Below, in pieces: positions 45,328 to 54,507 of a stretch of 64,000 bases of DNA; position 1 is the first letter of the stretch; each line of letters starts with the position of its first letter. The translations under genes were made by a program, and so were the position numbers. The stretch covers positions 838,614 through 902,613 of the forward strand of contig NZ_PEAX01000003.1 of the NCBI RefSeq assembly GCF_002807685.1. Direction: 5' to 3'. The stretch is from Neoalteromonas flava. GTDB taxonomy: Bacteria > Pseudomonadota > Gammaproteobacteria > Enterobacterales > Alteromonadaceae. Under the pieces are notes generated by a model, which searched no databases, was not told the DNA's origin, and saw only the letters and a list, made by a program, of their open reading frames with translations.

Positions 45328-46089
45328 TTACGCTGGATTAGGAATATCGATAAAGGTCACGTCGATATCAAACTGTGCGGCGATATGCTCACCGAGCGCC
45401 TGAGCGCCATAACGTTCGGTCGCATGATGACCCGCCGCAAAGAAATGGATCCCCATTTCACGTGCAGTGTGAATAGTTTGTTCCGATACTTCTCCGCTTA
45501 TAAATGCATCAATTCGCTGTTCAGCTGCAGCATCAATATAACCTTGACCACCACCGGTGCACCAGGCGACTGTCTCCAATACGGCATCCGGATTGCCTTC
45601 ACTGAGTACTCGCGTATCGATGTTAGATGTTAATCTTTGACATAGTTCAGCGTGCGTCAAGGGTATTTTAAAGCGCCCCCTTAAAGCCACACTAAACGGA
45701 TCATTGGCATCTAAACCCGCGCCAACATCGATATCCAAGCGCTTTGCCAGCTGTACATTATTGCCGACTTCAGGATGGACATCTAAGGGTAAATGGTACG
45801 CAAACAAATTGATGTCATGTGCCAGCAACTTAGCCAAACGCTGCTTCTTCATACCGCGCACGCAAGGATCTTCCCCTTTCCAAAAGTAGCCGTGATGCAC
45901 TAATACTGCGTCAGCGTCATGCTCAATAGCTTTATCGATTAGCGCCTGTGAAGCGGTGACACCGGTGACCAACCGTTGAATGGTGGGCGTCCCTTCCACC
46001 TGTAATCCGTTCGGACAATAATCGCGGATTTTTCCGACATTGAGATAGTTATCTAAGTATTGAACCAGCGCTTGTCGAGTCGTAGCCAT
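45328..46089 (-). CDS. ybgI: Nif3-like dinuclear metal-centre protein YbgI
   Basis: This 253 aa protein is a member of the NIF3/YbgI family (E. coli YbgI 247 aa), hexameric proteins with a two-metal centre. Metal-ligand blocks are DAVLVHHGYFWKGE near residue 60, FAYHLPLDVHPEVGNNVQLAK near 100 and AGHHATERYGAQAL near 215. Its biochemical function is unsettled. The start is ATG 46089, with AAGGA five bases upstream; an in-frame ATG 51 bases further upstream lacks support. It leads the set ybgI-cmoM-cyclophilin-folM. Confidence 0.93.
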   Translation of the reverse strand: MATTRQALVQYLDNYLNVGKIRDYCPNGLQVEGTPTIQRLVTGVTASQALIDKAIEHDADAVLVHHGYFWKGEDPCVRGMKKQRLAKLLAHDINLFAYHLPLDVHPEVGNNVQLAKRLDIDVGAGLDANDPFSVALRGRFKIPLTHAELCQRLTSNIDTRVLSEGNPDAVLETVAWCTGGGQGYIDAAAEQRIDAFISGEVSEQTIHTAREMGIHFFAAGHHATERYGAQALGEHIAAQFDIDVTFIDIPNPA

Positions 46090-46186
46090 GTAAATCCTTT
46101 GTAAATTAGACTTTGTTAACAAATATCGGTATAAAAACACCTGTCGATTATCTTATTAATAACAACTAAAAGGAAATCAATCCATC

Positions 46187-46546
46187 ATGGCAGCGTTAGA
46201 TAAAGATAAAGTTATCGAAAAGTTTACCCTTGCCTATACACAGCAAAACGGTAAGGCACCATCTATCGAAGCGAAAGGCGGATGGTACAGCGTAGACGGC
46301 GGCAAAAATATGCGCTTAGCACAGCTCGAAGAAATGGCTGATGCCATGAGTGCAGATACCCCTGCTAAAGCGGCTAAGCCGGCAGCGAAAAAAGCTGAAC
46401 CGAAATTGGCAGAGAAAAAGCCCGCAGCGAAGAAACCGGCAGCCAAAAAGGCAGCTAAAAAACCAGCGAAAGGTGGTTTTTCAGTCAAAGATCATTGGAA
46501 CGAGCAAATCAAAGCCAGTAACCCTGGTGCGATCCTGCCACGCTAA
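46187..46546 (+). CDS. Histone-H1-like Lys/Ala/Pro-rich protein
   Basis: The 119 aa basic protein has an N-terminal folded-looking segment (residues about 1-55, with KGGWYSVDGGKNMRLAQLEEM). A tail of tandem AKKPA-type repeats follows (about 58-98), then a short C-terminal motif (FSVKDHWNEQI... AILPR). The tail resembles AlgP/H1-like bacterial DNA-binding tails, so it is probably nucleoid-associated. The N-terminal segment has no family that I recognise. AAAAGGAAAT lies a few bases before the start, a strong ribosome binding site, and a hairpin follows the stop. It is divergent from ybgI. Confidence 0.85.
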   Translation: MAALDKDKVIEKFTLAYTQQNGKAPSIEAKGGWYSVDGGKNMRLAQLEEMADAMSADTPAKAAKPAAKKAEPKLAEKKPAAKKPAAKKAAKKPAKGGFSVKDHWNEQIKASNPGAILPR

Positions 46547-46556
46547 TCAGTAAACG

Positions 46557-46581
46557 GCTAAGCGCCGCAATGGTGCTTAGC
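46557..46581 (+). terminator. Hairpin after the histone-like gene
   Basis: GCTAAGCGCC and GGTGCTTAGC pair with one G-T wobble around a five-base loop. The following bases are AT-rich but not a clean T-run. It lies between two convergent genes and may serve both. Confidence 0.5.
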
Positions 46582-46587
46582 AATTAC

Positions 46588-47031
46588 TTATTTGTCAGCA
46601 ACGCCCGCTAAATTTATTGGCCCGTAGGCCTTACTCGACAGTAATTCGCTGCGAACATGGTCAGGAATGGCACACTTTGCACTCAAACTTGCTTCCATAA
46701 ATACGTAAACAACACGTGCAGTCGCCACAGGTATTTGTGCTGAATATTGCATAATCGAACAGGTCAAAGTGAAAGATGATGTCCCTACATGCTCACACTC
46801 TATGGCGAGCATTAAAACATCATCAAATCGCGCGGAAGAATGCCAATCAATAGTCAAACTAACCACTTGGGTAGCAAAACCCGCTGACTCCAGTTGATCA
46901 TAGCCGCCGCAAAGTTTACGCAGGTACTCAGTACTTGCTACATCAACGTAATCTGCGTATCGCGCGTTAAAAACGACATTTTGAGGATCACACTCAGCAT
47001 AACGAACACGAAGCAACACGTCAGTTCGCAT
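46588..47031 (-). CDS. Acyl-CoA thioesterase (4HBT hotdog family)
   Basis: The 147 aa hotdog-fold protein has the 4-hydroxybenzoyl-CoA thioesterase pattern RVRYAECDPQNVVFNARYADYVDVAS at the N-terminus, where the Asp corresponds to the catalytic residue of the YbgC/4HBT group. It then has SLTIDWHSSARFDDVL in the middle. It hydrolyses an acyl-CoA thioester of unknown chain. It is four bases downstream of the DUF2058 gene in the same orientation, forming a likely topA-yaiL-thioesterase transcript. Confidence 0.88.
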   Translation of the reverse strand: MRTDVLLRVRYAECDPQNVVFNARYADYVDVASTEYLRKLCGGYDQLESAGFATQVVSLTIDWHSSARFDDVLMLAIECEHVGTSSFTLTCSIMQYSAQIPVATARVVYVFMEASLSAKCAIPDHVRSELLSSKAYGPINLAGVADK

Positions 47032-47035
47032 ACGC

Positions 47036-47581
47036 CTACCAAGTTAAATCATCAGGAATTTCAAAGTCTGCGTACCAGTCTTCAGAATCGTCACTGCTTG
47101 CGGTACTCTCCGTAGCTGACAAATCGGCGATATAAACAACCGTTTCAGGACTGCGCTCAGCAATTTTGTCAGCAACTTTGATGGGCACTAATTCGTATTC
47201 ATTCTCGAGACTAACCACGGCCAGCTTAGCACCGAGCACGCCGCGGTGCAGCGCTTCTGTCACGTATAAACGTTTGATTTTATTCTCGTGGGGGAAATTT
47301 AATACAACCTCTCCGCCCTTGCGTGACTGCCGATTCAACTCAATTAGCTGCTTAACTTGCGCAGCAATTGAGCGTTCCTGTTTTAGTTTATTCTGCGCGT
47401 CGTTTAACTCTCTATCTTTCGCTTTTTTAGCTTCAATCGCAGCCTGAGCAGCCGCTTTGGCTGCATTATCCTGTGGCTGTTTTTGTTTCTTTTGCTTGCG
47501 CTTATCTGCGCGCGCTTGCTTCGCCTTTTGCTTGTCTGCTACACCGGCTTTAAGCAGCTGCTCTTGTAATGACAACGCCAT
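47036..47581 (-). CDS. yaiL: DUF2058 nucleoprotein/polynucleotide-associated family protein YaiL
   Basis: This 181 aa protein matches the YaiL/DUF2058 family (179 aa in E. coli). It begins MALSLQEQLLKAGVADKQKAKQARADKRKQKK, a strongly basic coil, and continues to the conserved FPHENKIKRLYVTEALHRGVLGAKLAVV block. The role is unknown but nucleic-acid association is suspected from charge. I set the start at 47581 because family sequence begins exactly there; upstream in-frame codons lie within topA. topA ends 13 bases upstream. Confidence 0.92.
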   Translation of the reverse strand: MALSLQEQLLKAGVADKQKAKQARADKRKQKKQKQPQDNAAKAAAQAAIEAKKAKDRELNDAQNKLKQERSIAAQVKQLIELNRQSRKGGEVVLNFPHENKIKRLYVTEALHRGVLGAKLAVVSLENEYELVPIKVADKIAERSPETVVYIADLSATESTASSDDSEDWYADFEIPDDLTW

Positions 47582-47594
47582 TTCAATCGAACCT

Positions 47595-50231
47595 TTATTT
47601 CGTTTTCTTACGTTTGTCGTCGGCTTTCCACTGACCACCTTCATACCATGCGGACCAGCCGGTTGCTTTACCATCCGCATTTTCCGACATGACGTATTGT
47701 TGCTTAGTCTTCCGGCTATAGCGAACAATCGTTGGATTGCCGTCGGGATCTGCTGCCGGAGCATCGGCTAAATAATGGAATTTCGATGATAAACGATCTC
47801 GAAAACGCGCCAGCTCCTCAACCTTTGGAGCCCGAGTTTCCCGTGATTTCGGGAAGTTATGCGCCGCTAAGAAAATTCCCGATGCACCATCTCGCAAGAC
47901 GAAATGAGCATCACTTTTTTCACATGGCAGCTCAGGCAAATCCACCGGATCTTCTTTCGGAGGAGCTGGTTCGCCATTACGTAATAACTTGCGGGTGTTC
48001 TTACAATCCTCATTACTACAACCGAAGTATTTACCAAAGCGACCGTTTTTAAGCTCCATGTCTGAACCACACTTATCGCATTCAATAACTGGACCTTCAT
48101 AACCTTTAATTTTAAACGTGCCAGCTTCAACGTAGGTTCCAGGACAGGTTGGCGTATTACCACACACGTGTAATTTACGCCCCTCATCCACCAGGTAGCT
48201 GTCCATTGCGGTACCGCACTCATCGCAACGGCGCTTGGAACGCAACGCTTCGGTCTCAAGCTCTTCCTCATCGTCAACTTTGATGACTTCTTCGCCAGGG
48301 GTGAGATTCATCGTGTTGGTACAACGTTCCTTTGGCGGCAAATTATAGCCTGAACAACCCAAGAAGACGCCAGTGCTGGCTGTTCGAATATTCATCTTGC
48401 GCCCACAACGAGTGCAATCGATATTGGTAGGAACTGCTTGGTTGGGGCGCATTCCGCCCTCTTCAGCATCCTTTTCTGCCAGCAATAGTTTTTGGTAGAA
48501 GTCTTGGTAAAAATCATCCAGTACCGCTTGCCACTGCTTTTTGCCTTCGGCGATATCATCGAGCTGTTGCTCCATGTTCGCGGTAAAGTCATAGCCGATC
48601 AGATCATCAAAATTTTCCATTAGACGATCGTTGACGATCTCTCCCATCTTCTCGGCATAAAAACGTTTATTTTCAAGACGCACATAACCACGATCTTGAA
48701 TGGTTGATATAATACTGGCGTACGTTGATGGACGCCCAATCCCACGTTTTTCAAGCTCTTTCACTAATGAAGCTTCGTTAAAGCGAGCGACCGGTTTAGT
48801 GAAGTGTTGTTTCGGATCCAGTCCTTGTAGGCTCAATTTGTCGCCGACTTTAACATCCGGCAAGATCAGATCTTCTTCACCTTTTTTACGCACTTGGGGT
48901 TGTACCTTCGTCCAACCTTCAAACTTTAATACTCGGCCTTTTGCAGTTAATTCGAAATCGCCGGCCTGAACACGAATGGTCGTTGCGTCATATTTAGCTG
49001 GCAACATCTGGCAAGCAACGAATTGGCGCCAGATAAGCTCATAGAGCCTCTGGGCGTCTCTTTCCATATCACCAAGGGATGAGGCCTTTATATTGACATT
49101 AGATGGCCTGATGGCTTCGTGGGCCTCTTGTGCGCCCTCTTTACTGCCGTACCTATTTGGGTTTTCCGGTAAATAGTTATTGCCAAAGTTATCGGCAATA
49201 TAATCTCGACAACTCGAAACAGCCTCAGCACTAAGGTTAGTAGAGTCTGTTCGCATATAGGTGATGTGCCCAGCCTCATACAAGCGTTGCGCCATCATCA
49301 TGGTTTTCTTTACCCCAAAACCCAGTCGCGTACTCGCCGCTTGTTGTAGAGTAGAAGTAATGTAGGGGGCACTCGGACGACTAGAGGTTGGTTTGGACTC
49401 ACGCTGCAAGACTTCATAGTTTGCCGCTTTCAACTGCGTTAATGCCGCATCGGTTTGTTGCTTGTTCTTAGGTTTAAAATTAGCGCCATTTTGCTTGGCT
49501 ACTAACATCCGCAATTGAGTATCCTGAGCATTAAGATCGGCGTGAACATCCCAAAACTCTTCCGGCACGAAGGCTTTGATTTCACGCTCGCGCTCTACGA
49601 CAAGGCGCACAGCGACAGACTGCACACGTCCTGCTGATAACCCACGCGCAATCTTCTTCCACAGCAATGGTGAAACCATAAAACCAACGACACGATCTAA
49701 GAAACGGCGAGCTTGTTGTGCGTTTACTCGTGCGGTGTTGACATCACCTGGATGCTGAAAGGCTTCTTGGATCGCATTCTTAGTTATCTCGTTAAAAACG
49801 ACCCGCTTATATTCTTTATCTTTACTACCAAGAAGCTCCTGCAAGTGCCATGCAATAGCCTCTCCTTCTCTATCCAAGTCGGTCGCGAGGTAGATGGTGT
49901 CTGCGTTTTTAGCGAGCTTTTTGAGTTCGTTAACGACTTTTTCCTTTCCTTGCAAGACTTGGTAATGCGCTCGCCAATTATCCTCTGGGTCTACCCCCAT
50001 GCGGTCAACCAACTTTAAATATTCATGTTTGCGCAAATAAGCTTGCTGTTCTTTTTCGGATAATTTTTTGAGTTCTTTGGCCGGTTTTTTCGGCTCTACT
50101 TTACCCAAAGCTTTGGTTGGAAGGTCGCGTACATGCCCAACGCTAGATTTTACAATAAAATCTTTACCTAAATATTTATTTATTGTTTTTGCCTTTGCAG
50201 GTGACTCAACAATAACCAGTGATTTTGACAT
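47595..50231 (-). CDS. topA: DNA topoisomerase I (omega protein)
   Basis: The 878 aa type IA topoisomerase relaxes negative supercoils. It has the Toprim domain ([21 protein letters not shown] and [17 protein letters not shown]) and the catalytic Tyr in [13 protein letters not shown] near residue 327. At the C-terminus three zinc-binding four-Cys units follow (opening [16 protein letters not shown] and CDKCGSDM), then a basic tail. The length is close to E. coli TopA (865 aa). It is upstream of yaiL and a thioesterase in the same direction. Confidence 0.97.
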   Translation of the reverse strand: MSKSLVIVESPAKAKTINKYLGKDFIVKSSVGHVRDLPTKALGKVEPKKPAKELKKLSEKEQQAYLRKHEYLKLVDRMGVDPEDNWRAHYQVLQGKEKVVNELKKLAKNADTIYLATDLDREGEAIAWHLQELLGSKDKEYKRVVFNEITKNAIQEAFQHPGDVNTARVNAQQARRFLDRVVGFMVSPLLWKKIARGLSAGRVQSVAVRLVVEREREIKAFVPEEFWDVHADLNAQDTQLRMLVAKQNGANFKPKNKQQTDAALTQLKAANYEVLQRESKPTSSRPSAPYITSTLQQAASTRLGFGVKKTMMMAQRLYEAGHITYMRTDSTNLSAEAVSSCRDYIADNFGNNYLPENPNRYGSKEGAQEAHEAIRPSNVNIKASSLGDMERDAQRLYELIWRQFVACQMLPAKYDATTIRVQAGDFELTAKGRVLKFEGWTKVQPQVRKKGEEDLILPDVKVGDKLSLQGLDPKQHFTKPVARFNEASLVKELEKRGIGRPSTYASIISTIQDRGYVRLENKRFYAEKMGEIVNDRLMENFDDLIGYDFTANMEQQLDDIAEGKKQWQAVLDDFYQDFYQKLLLAEKDAEEGGMRPNQAVPTNIDCTRCGRKMNIRTASTGVFLGCSGYNLPPKERCTNTMNLTPGEEVIKVDDEEELETEALRSKRRCDECGTAMDSYLVDEGRKLHVCGNTPTCPGTYVEAGTFKIKGYEGPVIECDKCGSDMELKNGRFGKYFGCSNEDCKNTRKLLRNGEPAPPKEDPVDLPELPCEKSDAHFVLRDGASGIFLAAHNFPKSRETRAPKVEELARFRDRLSSKFHYLADAPAADPDGNPTIVRYSRKTKQQYVMSENADGKATGWSAWYEGGQWKADDKRKKTK

Positions 50232-50315
50232 TTAGTTAAATTAAACCTTTGATTTTTATTGGTTTTTAATACTTTGCACGCACATACAATCGGCAATGCG
50301 AGGCAAATTGCTTTT

Positions 50316-50576
50316 TTAACATATATCGGCAAAGTGAATAGAAAACAAGTTCTTCTTCATAGATAAGCACAATTGTTGTTTTTTTGACCGCTCGAGCTGT
50401 TCACTTTTTAACCAGCACAATTGGCAGCCACTTTTAATTGCGTATAATGCTGAAAAATTCGACGTCTCAGGTTGTTGATCCAGTGACTGTAAACACGCAG
50501 AAACGCGTTTATGCAGTGCGCACAATGAAACTGTCTCGGGTAGTTCCAGTAACCTTCCCCAGCTCTCATTGCGCAT
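50316..50576 (-). CDS. Possible small hypothetical protein upstream of topA
   Basis: This frame encodes about 86 aa (MRNESWGRLLELPETVSLC...). The ATG has AGG five bases upstream and a second ATG directly before it. The frame lies in the 384-bp space between topA and astB, 84 bases upstream of topA in the same orientation. It has no signal peptide, membrane segment or domain that I recognise. In Pseudomonas sulA lies near topA, but the sequence here is not recognisably SulA and no LexA-like box was seen. It could be a small real gene or a chance frame. Confidence 0.4.
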   Translation of the reverse strand: MRNESWGRLLELPETVSLCALHKRVSACLQSLDQQPETSNFSALYAIKSGCQLCWLKSEQLERSKKQQLCLSMKKNLFSIHFADIC

Positions 50577-50615
50577 CATAACCTGCTTACAATAATAAAA
50601 TAGGAATAGCACTCT

Positions 50616-51956
50616 ATGCAGCATTTCGAAGTGAATTTTGATGGATTGGTTGGCCCCACGCACAATTATGCAGGCTTGTCTTACGGTAACGTTGCCTCAC
50701 TCAACAATGCCAATGCAACAAGCAGCCCGAAACAAGCCGCTAAGCAAGGATTGCAAAAAATGAAGGCATTGGCAGACATGGGCATGATCCAAGGAATGCT
50801 AGCGCCACAAGAACGGCCAGATATCTATGCACTGCGTCGACTCGGCTTTACTGGAAGTGATGAGCGAGTGTTAAAAGATGCGTATACTCAAGCCCCGCAA
50901 ATCTTTCTCGCTTGCTGCTCCGCATCCAGCATGTGGACCGCGAACGCGGCAACGGTTTCACCAAGTGCCGATACGGCGGATGGTAGAGTGCATTTTACCC
51001 CAGCTAATTTAACTAATAAGTTTCATCGCAGTCTTGAACCACAGGTAACCGGTAATATTCTTAAAGCGATTTTCACCAATGAAAAGCACTTTGCACACCA
51101 TACCCATTTACCCGACAATGAACATTTCGGTGATGAAGGCGCTGCGAATCACACGCGCTTATGCTCAGCGTATGGTTATTCCGGAGTAGAATTATTTGTC
51201 TACGGACGTTACGCGTTCGATACAAGTAAACCAGCCCCACAAAAATTCCCTGCTCGCCATACCTACGAGGCGTGCGAAGCAGTGGTACGGTTGCACGGGT
51301 TAAGCGAAGACAGCGTGGTTTACATTCAACAAAATCCTGACGTTATCGATCAGGGCGTATTTCACAACGACGTAATTTCAGTCGGTAACCAAAACGTGCT
51401 TTTCTATCATGAACAAGCGTTTCTTGATACCGCAGCTAAACTTGCCGAAATACAACAAAAATTCGGTGAGCAAGAGCTCCACTTCATTAAGGTACCAACC
51501 ACAGAAGTCAGTGTTGCAGATGCCGTTAAAACCTATCTATTTAATACCCAGATAATTACTTTACCCAATGGCGAAATGGCGATCATCGCACCGACCGAAT
51601 GCGAAGAAAACGCAGCGGTCAAAACCTATTTAGACAAGCTGGTTACTTTAGGTACCCCAATTAAACAAGTTAAATACTTTGATGTTAAACAAAGCATGCA
51701 AAATGGTGGTGGCCCAGCCTGTTTGCGGTTACGCGTAGCCATGAATGATGTCGAGTTGGCAGCGGTAAACCAGCAGGCGCTGATGAATGACACTCAATTT
51801 GCGCGCTTGAACCAATGGGTTGATAAACACTACCGAGATGAACTCTCGGTAAAAGATTTGTGTGACCCCCAACTTCTCATAGAGTCGCGCACAGCGCTTG
51901 ATGAATTGACTCAAATAATGAAGCTGGGCTCGGTTTATCCATTCCAGCAGGGTTAA
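50616..51956 (+). CDS. astB: N-succinylarginine dihydrolase
   Basis: The 446 aa product catalyses the second step of the arginine succinyltransferase pathway, succinylarginine to succinylornithine. It has [22 protein letters not shown] at the start, [20 protein letters not shown] near residue 97, [10 protein letters not shown] near 172 and the [11 protein letters not shown] ending with the catalytic Cys near 369. The length matches AstB (447 aa). It is isolated: no astA, astC, astD or astE is adjacent. A strong terminator follows. Confidence 0.96.
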   Translation: MQHFEVNFDGLVGPTHNYAGLSYGNVASLNNANATSSPKQAAKQGLQKMKALADMGMIQGMLAPQERPDIYALRRLGFTGSDERVLKDAYTQAPQIFLACCSASSMWTANAATVSPSADTADGRVHFTPANLTNKFHRSLEPQVTGNILKAIFTNEKHFAHHTHLPDNEHFGDEGAANHTRLCSAYGYSGVELFVYGRYAFDTSKPAPQKFPARHTYEACEAVVRLHGLSEDSVVYIQQNPDVIDQGVFHNDVISVGNQNVLFYHEQAFLDTAAKLAEIQQKFGEQELHFIKVPTTEVSVADAVKTYLFNTQIITLPNGEMAIIAPTECEENAAVKTYLDKLVTLGTPIKQVKYFDVKQSMQNGGGPACLRLRVAMNDVELAAVNQQALMNDTQFARLNQWVDKHYRDELSVKDLCDPQLLIESRTALDELTQIMKLGSVYPFQQG

Positions 51957-51957
51957 C

Positions 51958-51989
51958 AAAAAAAACCGCTCGATAGAGCGGTTTTTTTT
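51958..51989 (+). terminator. Intrinsic terminator of astB
   Basis: CCGCTC and GAGCGG form a stem with a GATA loop, extended by an A-run before and an eight-T run after. It starts right after the astB stop codon. Confidence 0.92.
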
Positions 51990-52137
51990 ACTTTTCGCAC
52001 GGGCGACAGCGATGAAATATGCTGCTACTCACATCGCGGAATACTACATCGAATACCCATTCCCTCACCTTCATCTTCAATTACATTGATCTGGTAGCAC
52101 GCAGCGCTGTTGTACTCTCAAGTTAGAATTACCATGC
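51990..52137. other. Intergenic space between convergent terminators
   Basis: About 150 bases lie between the astB terminator and the terminator of the opposing Ig-like-domain gene. I see no ORF, promoter or RNA structure here. Confidence 0.5.
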
Positions 52138-52169
52138 AAAAAAAACCGCTTCAATGAGAAGCGGTTTTT
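52138..52169 (-). terminator. Intrinsic terminator of the Ig-like lipoprotein gene
   Basis: On the minus strand CCGCTTC and GAAGCGG pair around a five-base loop followed by eight T. The hairpin is about 30 bases after the stop codon of the opposing gene. It shares the CCGCT/AGCGG core with the astB terminator. Confidence 0.9.
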
Positions 52170-52194
52170 ACTAGTGTTTCTAATGAACAGAGCT

Positions 52195-54387
52195 TTAGTC
52201 AGTTGTACTACAATCTGCTACGCGACCAAATGGGTTTGGAGGAGGAGGTGATGCTTCTTGCGTCGCATCAACTGCTGCTATAGGCAAAGTCAGCTGCAAG
52301 CTATCCTGCGCTTCACTTCCCGAGGAGTTGCCAAACGCCGTAATCATAACATCTGTCCAAGGACCAAACTGCTTAGGATAACGTAATTCGATCGTAGCCT
52401 GACCATTCGCATCAGTTCGATTTAGACCATCTTTAAACGCGACGGTGCCAATGATCCCTGGCGTTAACTCGCCGTCACCATTAGTGTCTTCGCCAGCATC
52501 TAAGAAACCGTTGCCGTCGATATCCTCGTTCGGGCAGAAGATGGTTGGAATCGTATACCAAACACGTAAGTCTGGATCCCAAGCCCAGTCACCTTTGAAG
52601 TAACCGCCGCCTTGTGCAAACTTCACAGGAGTTGATGATACCGTTAAATTGACGTTACCCACTGCTTGACCAACCGAGTCAGATACGAACACCGCGATTT
52701 CTTTTAAATAGGAGGCACTATCTGGGATTTGAATATCTTTACCGGTACCAACCGAGAGGTCAAATGCTCTCTCACCAACAGTTAACGTAGTGAACTCGGT
52801 AACTGCAGGGTTATCAGCTACACGAGCTCGGATAATTACTGCATCTTCACTGCTAGTAGCATTACTGGTATACACGGTAGAGGCAATGCCATTACTGTCC
52901 GTAGTCGCACTATTCGGACTGATAAAACCACCACTGGTATCACTTAGTTCAAAATTAATCAGTTTTCCTTTAACTAAGTTACCTGCGCCATCTCGCACAA
53001 TTGCTGTAATCGTGCTGGTACGTCCTTCTGGACCAATCAAATCAGGTGACGCATCAACATTAATCACTTGCGCATCAGTCGCGATAAATTCAACTGAGGC
53101 ACGCGCAGTAACCTCACCGCCACTTCCGTCAGTCCCAATCGCAGACAGTGATGATATCCCAGCGTTATTCGAATTTATTGTAAAGGTAGCTAAACCATCA
53201 GCATCAGTCACTTGCGTATTGCTATCCAGCGTTCCGCGCGAAGCCGTGACGGTAACCGTTCCATTTACCAATGGTGCATTATCTTTAAACCAGCGGATAA
53301 CGATAGTTGCATCATCACCCAACTCGACCTCTTCGGCCGGTAGCGTCGAGAAGCTAAAATCATCTTCCTGCACCGCAATATCAATCGCAGCTTGGGTATT
53401 CAAAGCACTCGCCGTTATAGTGTCTAAACCTGATACTGCAGACGAATACCCTACCGTAACTTGGCCATTCGCATTCGTTGTCGGTGATTCGTTGTCTAAC
53501 GAACCAATCACTGATGATAACTGTACGGTTTGGTTGGGAATACCTTCCCCATCAGAATCAGCAACTATTATCGTAATGGTTGGCGACGTGTCGTTAATAA
53601 TAACGCTAGACGGCGCATTTAAATTTATTTCAGTGCCAACCACCTCAACATCAACGGTATTTGAAAGATTACTCGTCGCAGCAGTCGCTGTAATTGTGCG
53701 CAGTGACTTATTGCTAGTTGTTAATATAGCGCGTGCGATGCCGTCGGCTTGGGTAACGCCATTGATAATCTGTAACGAAGCGCTCTGATTAGCAGAAAAA
53801 TCGACCGCAATCCCTTCCATTAGAATGTTTTGTTCGTTTTTAACCAGCGCAATGAGTTCAACTTGATCTGAACCGCTCGATGCGAGTTGGATGGACGAAG
53901 CGAACAACTCGAGAGACGTGGGTAACTCACCAACCACCACTGAACCACTCGACCTAAATCCAATCGTTGCGGCCGCAGCGTTACCAGCATTCGCCACTAC
54001 CAATCCATCACCAGAGTCTTCACCAACAACGATATCAATTCTTGCCACACCATCGGTGCCTGTTAATGCAGTACCTGTATCATTACCAAACTCGGCTAAG
54101 CCGTCGATATTAAAACTAAAGGTCACCAGTTCATCATTAACCGGCGCACCGTCGAGGGTCACTGTCGCAATAACAGTCAGTGGGGCACCAGAGGTTAACT
54201 CATTAGATGGCTGACCACTGCCATCAACAATTTCCAAGGCAATATTCATAACCGAGGCCGGCGGTGGTGTCGGATCTGGGTTGTCCGGCCCCTCTCGCGA
54301 GACCTCCCCGCCGCCTCCACATGCTACTAGTAGCAGGCTGAACATCATAAAAATAATTTTAGGTATTGATGATAGCTTTACATTCAT
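52195..54387 (-). CDS. Large Ig-like-domain surface lipoprotein
   Basis: The 730 aa protein has a lipoprotein signal peptide with lipobox LLVAC (Cys23) followed by four glycines, then a Pro-rich linker. Several tandem bacterial Ig-like (Big_1/invasin-type) repeats follow. Each repeat shows a DGxGNxxxxxxVxF and xTDAxGxAxxxxxS pattern (for example VTDADGLATFTINSNN and ATTDSNGIASTVYTSN). Near residue 620 an EF-hand-like Ca-binding insertion reads EDIDGNGFLDAGEDTNGDGEL. It is likely a surface adhesin-like or structural protein. I start it at 54387, with GGGGA eight bases upstream. It is divergent from the symporter gene. Confidence 0.87.
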   Translation of the reverse strand: MNVKLSSIPKIIFMMFSLLLVACGGGGEVSREGPDNPDPTPPPASVMNIALEIVDGSGQPSNELTSGAPLTVIATVTLDGAPVNDELVTFSFNIDGLAEFGNDTGTALTGTDGVARIDIVVGEDSGDGLVVANAGNAAAATIGFRSSGSVVVGELPTSLELFASSIQLASSGSDQVELIALVKNEQNILMEGIAVDFSANQSASLQIINGVTQADGIARAILTTSNKSLRTITATAATSNLSNTVDVEVVGTEINLNAPSSVIINDTSPTITIIVADSDGEGIPNQTVQLSSVIGSLDNESPTTNANGQVTVGYSSAVSGLDTITASALNTQAAIDIAVQEDDFSFSTLPAEEVELGDDATIVIRWFKDNAPLVNGTVTVTASRGTLDSNTQVTDADGLATFTINSNNAGISSLSAIGTDGSGGEVTARASVEFIATDAQVINVDASPDLIGPEGRTSTITAIVRDGAGNLVKGKLINFELSDTSGGFISPNSATTDSNGIASTVYTSNATSSEDAVIIRARVADNPAVTEFTTLTVGERAFDLSVGTGKDIQIPDSASYLKEIAVFVSDSVGQAVGNVNLTVSSTPVKFAQGGGYFKGDWAWDPDLRVWYTIPTIFCPNEDIDGNGFLDAGEDTNGDGELTPGIIGTVAFKDGLNRTDANGQATIELRYPKQFGPWTDVMITAFGNSSGSEAQDSLQLTLPIAAVDATQEASPPPPNPFGRVADCSTTD

Positions 54388-54507
54388 TAAGTTTTTCCCC
54401 GCTATGGTTTCCATCCAATGACCACAGTTTGGTGTCTAAAAAGGTTCAGGTTAATCAGCAAACTTGCTAGGCTATCAACTACAACAACAATAACACTCGG
54501 AAATTGC

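Noticed and set aside
50316..50576. SulA-like cell-division inhibitor upstream of topA
   Set aside because: Position recalls Pseudomonas gene order, but the sequence does not show SulA features and no LexA-type operator is present.
51990..52137. Small RNA between two near-identical hairpins
   Set aside because: The two hairpins are simply the terminators of two convergent genes; no promoter is visible between them.
52790..53788. Plus-strand frame of 332 codons opposite the Ig-like lipoprotein
   Set aside because: Its composition (Ser, Thr, Val, Ala) mirrors the repetitive antisense of the Ig repeats; no independent start signal or family match.
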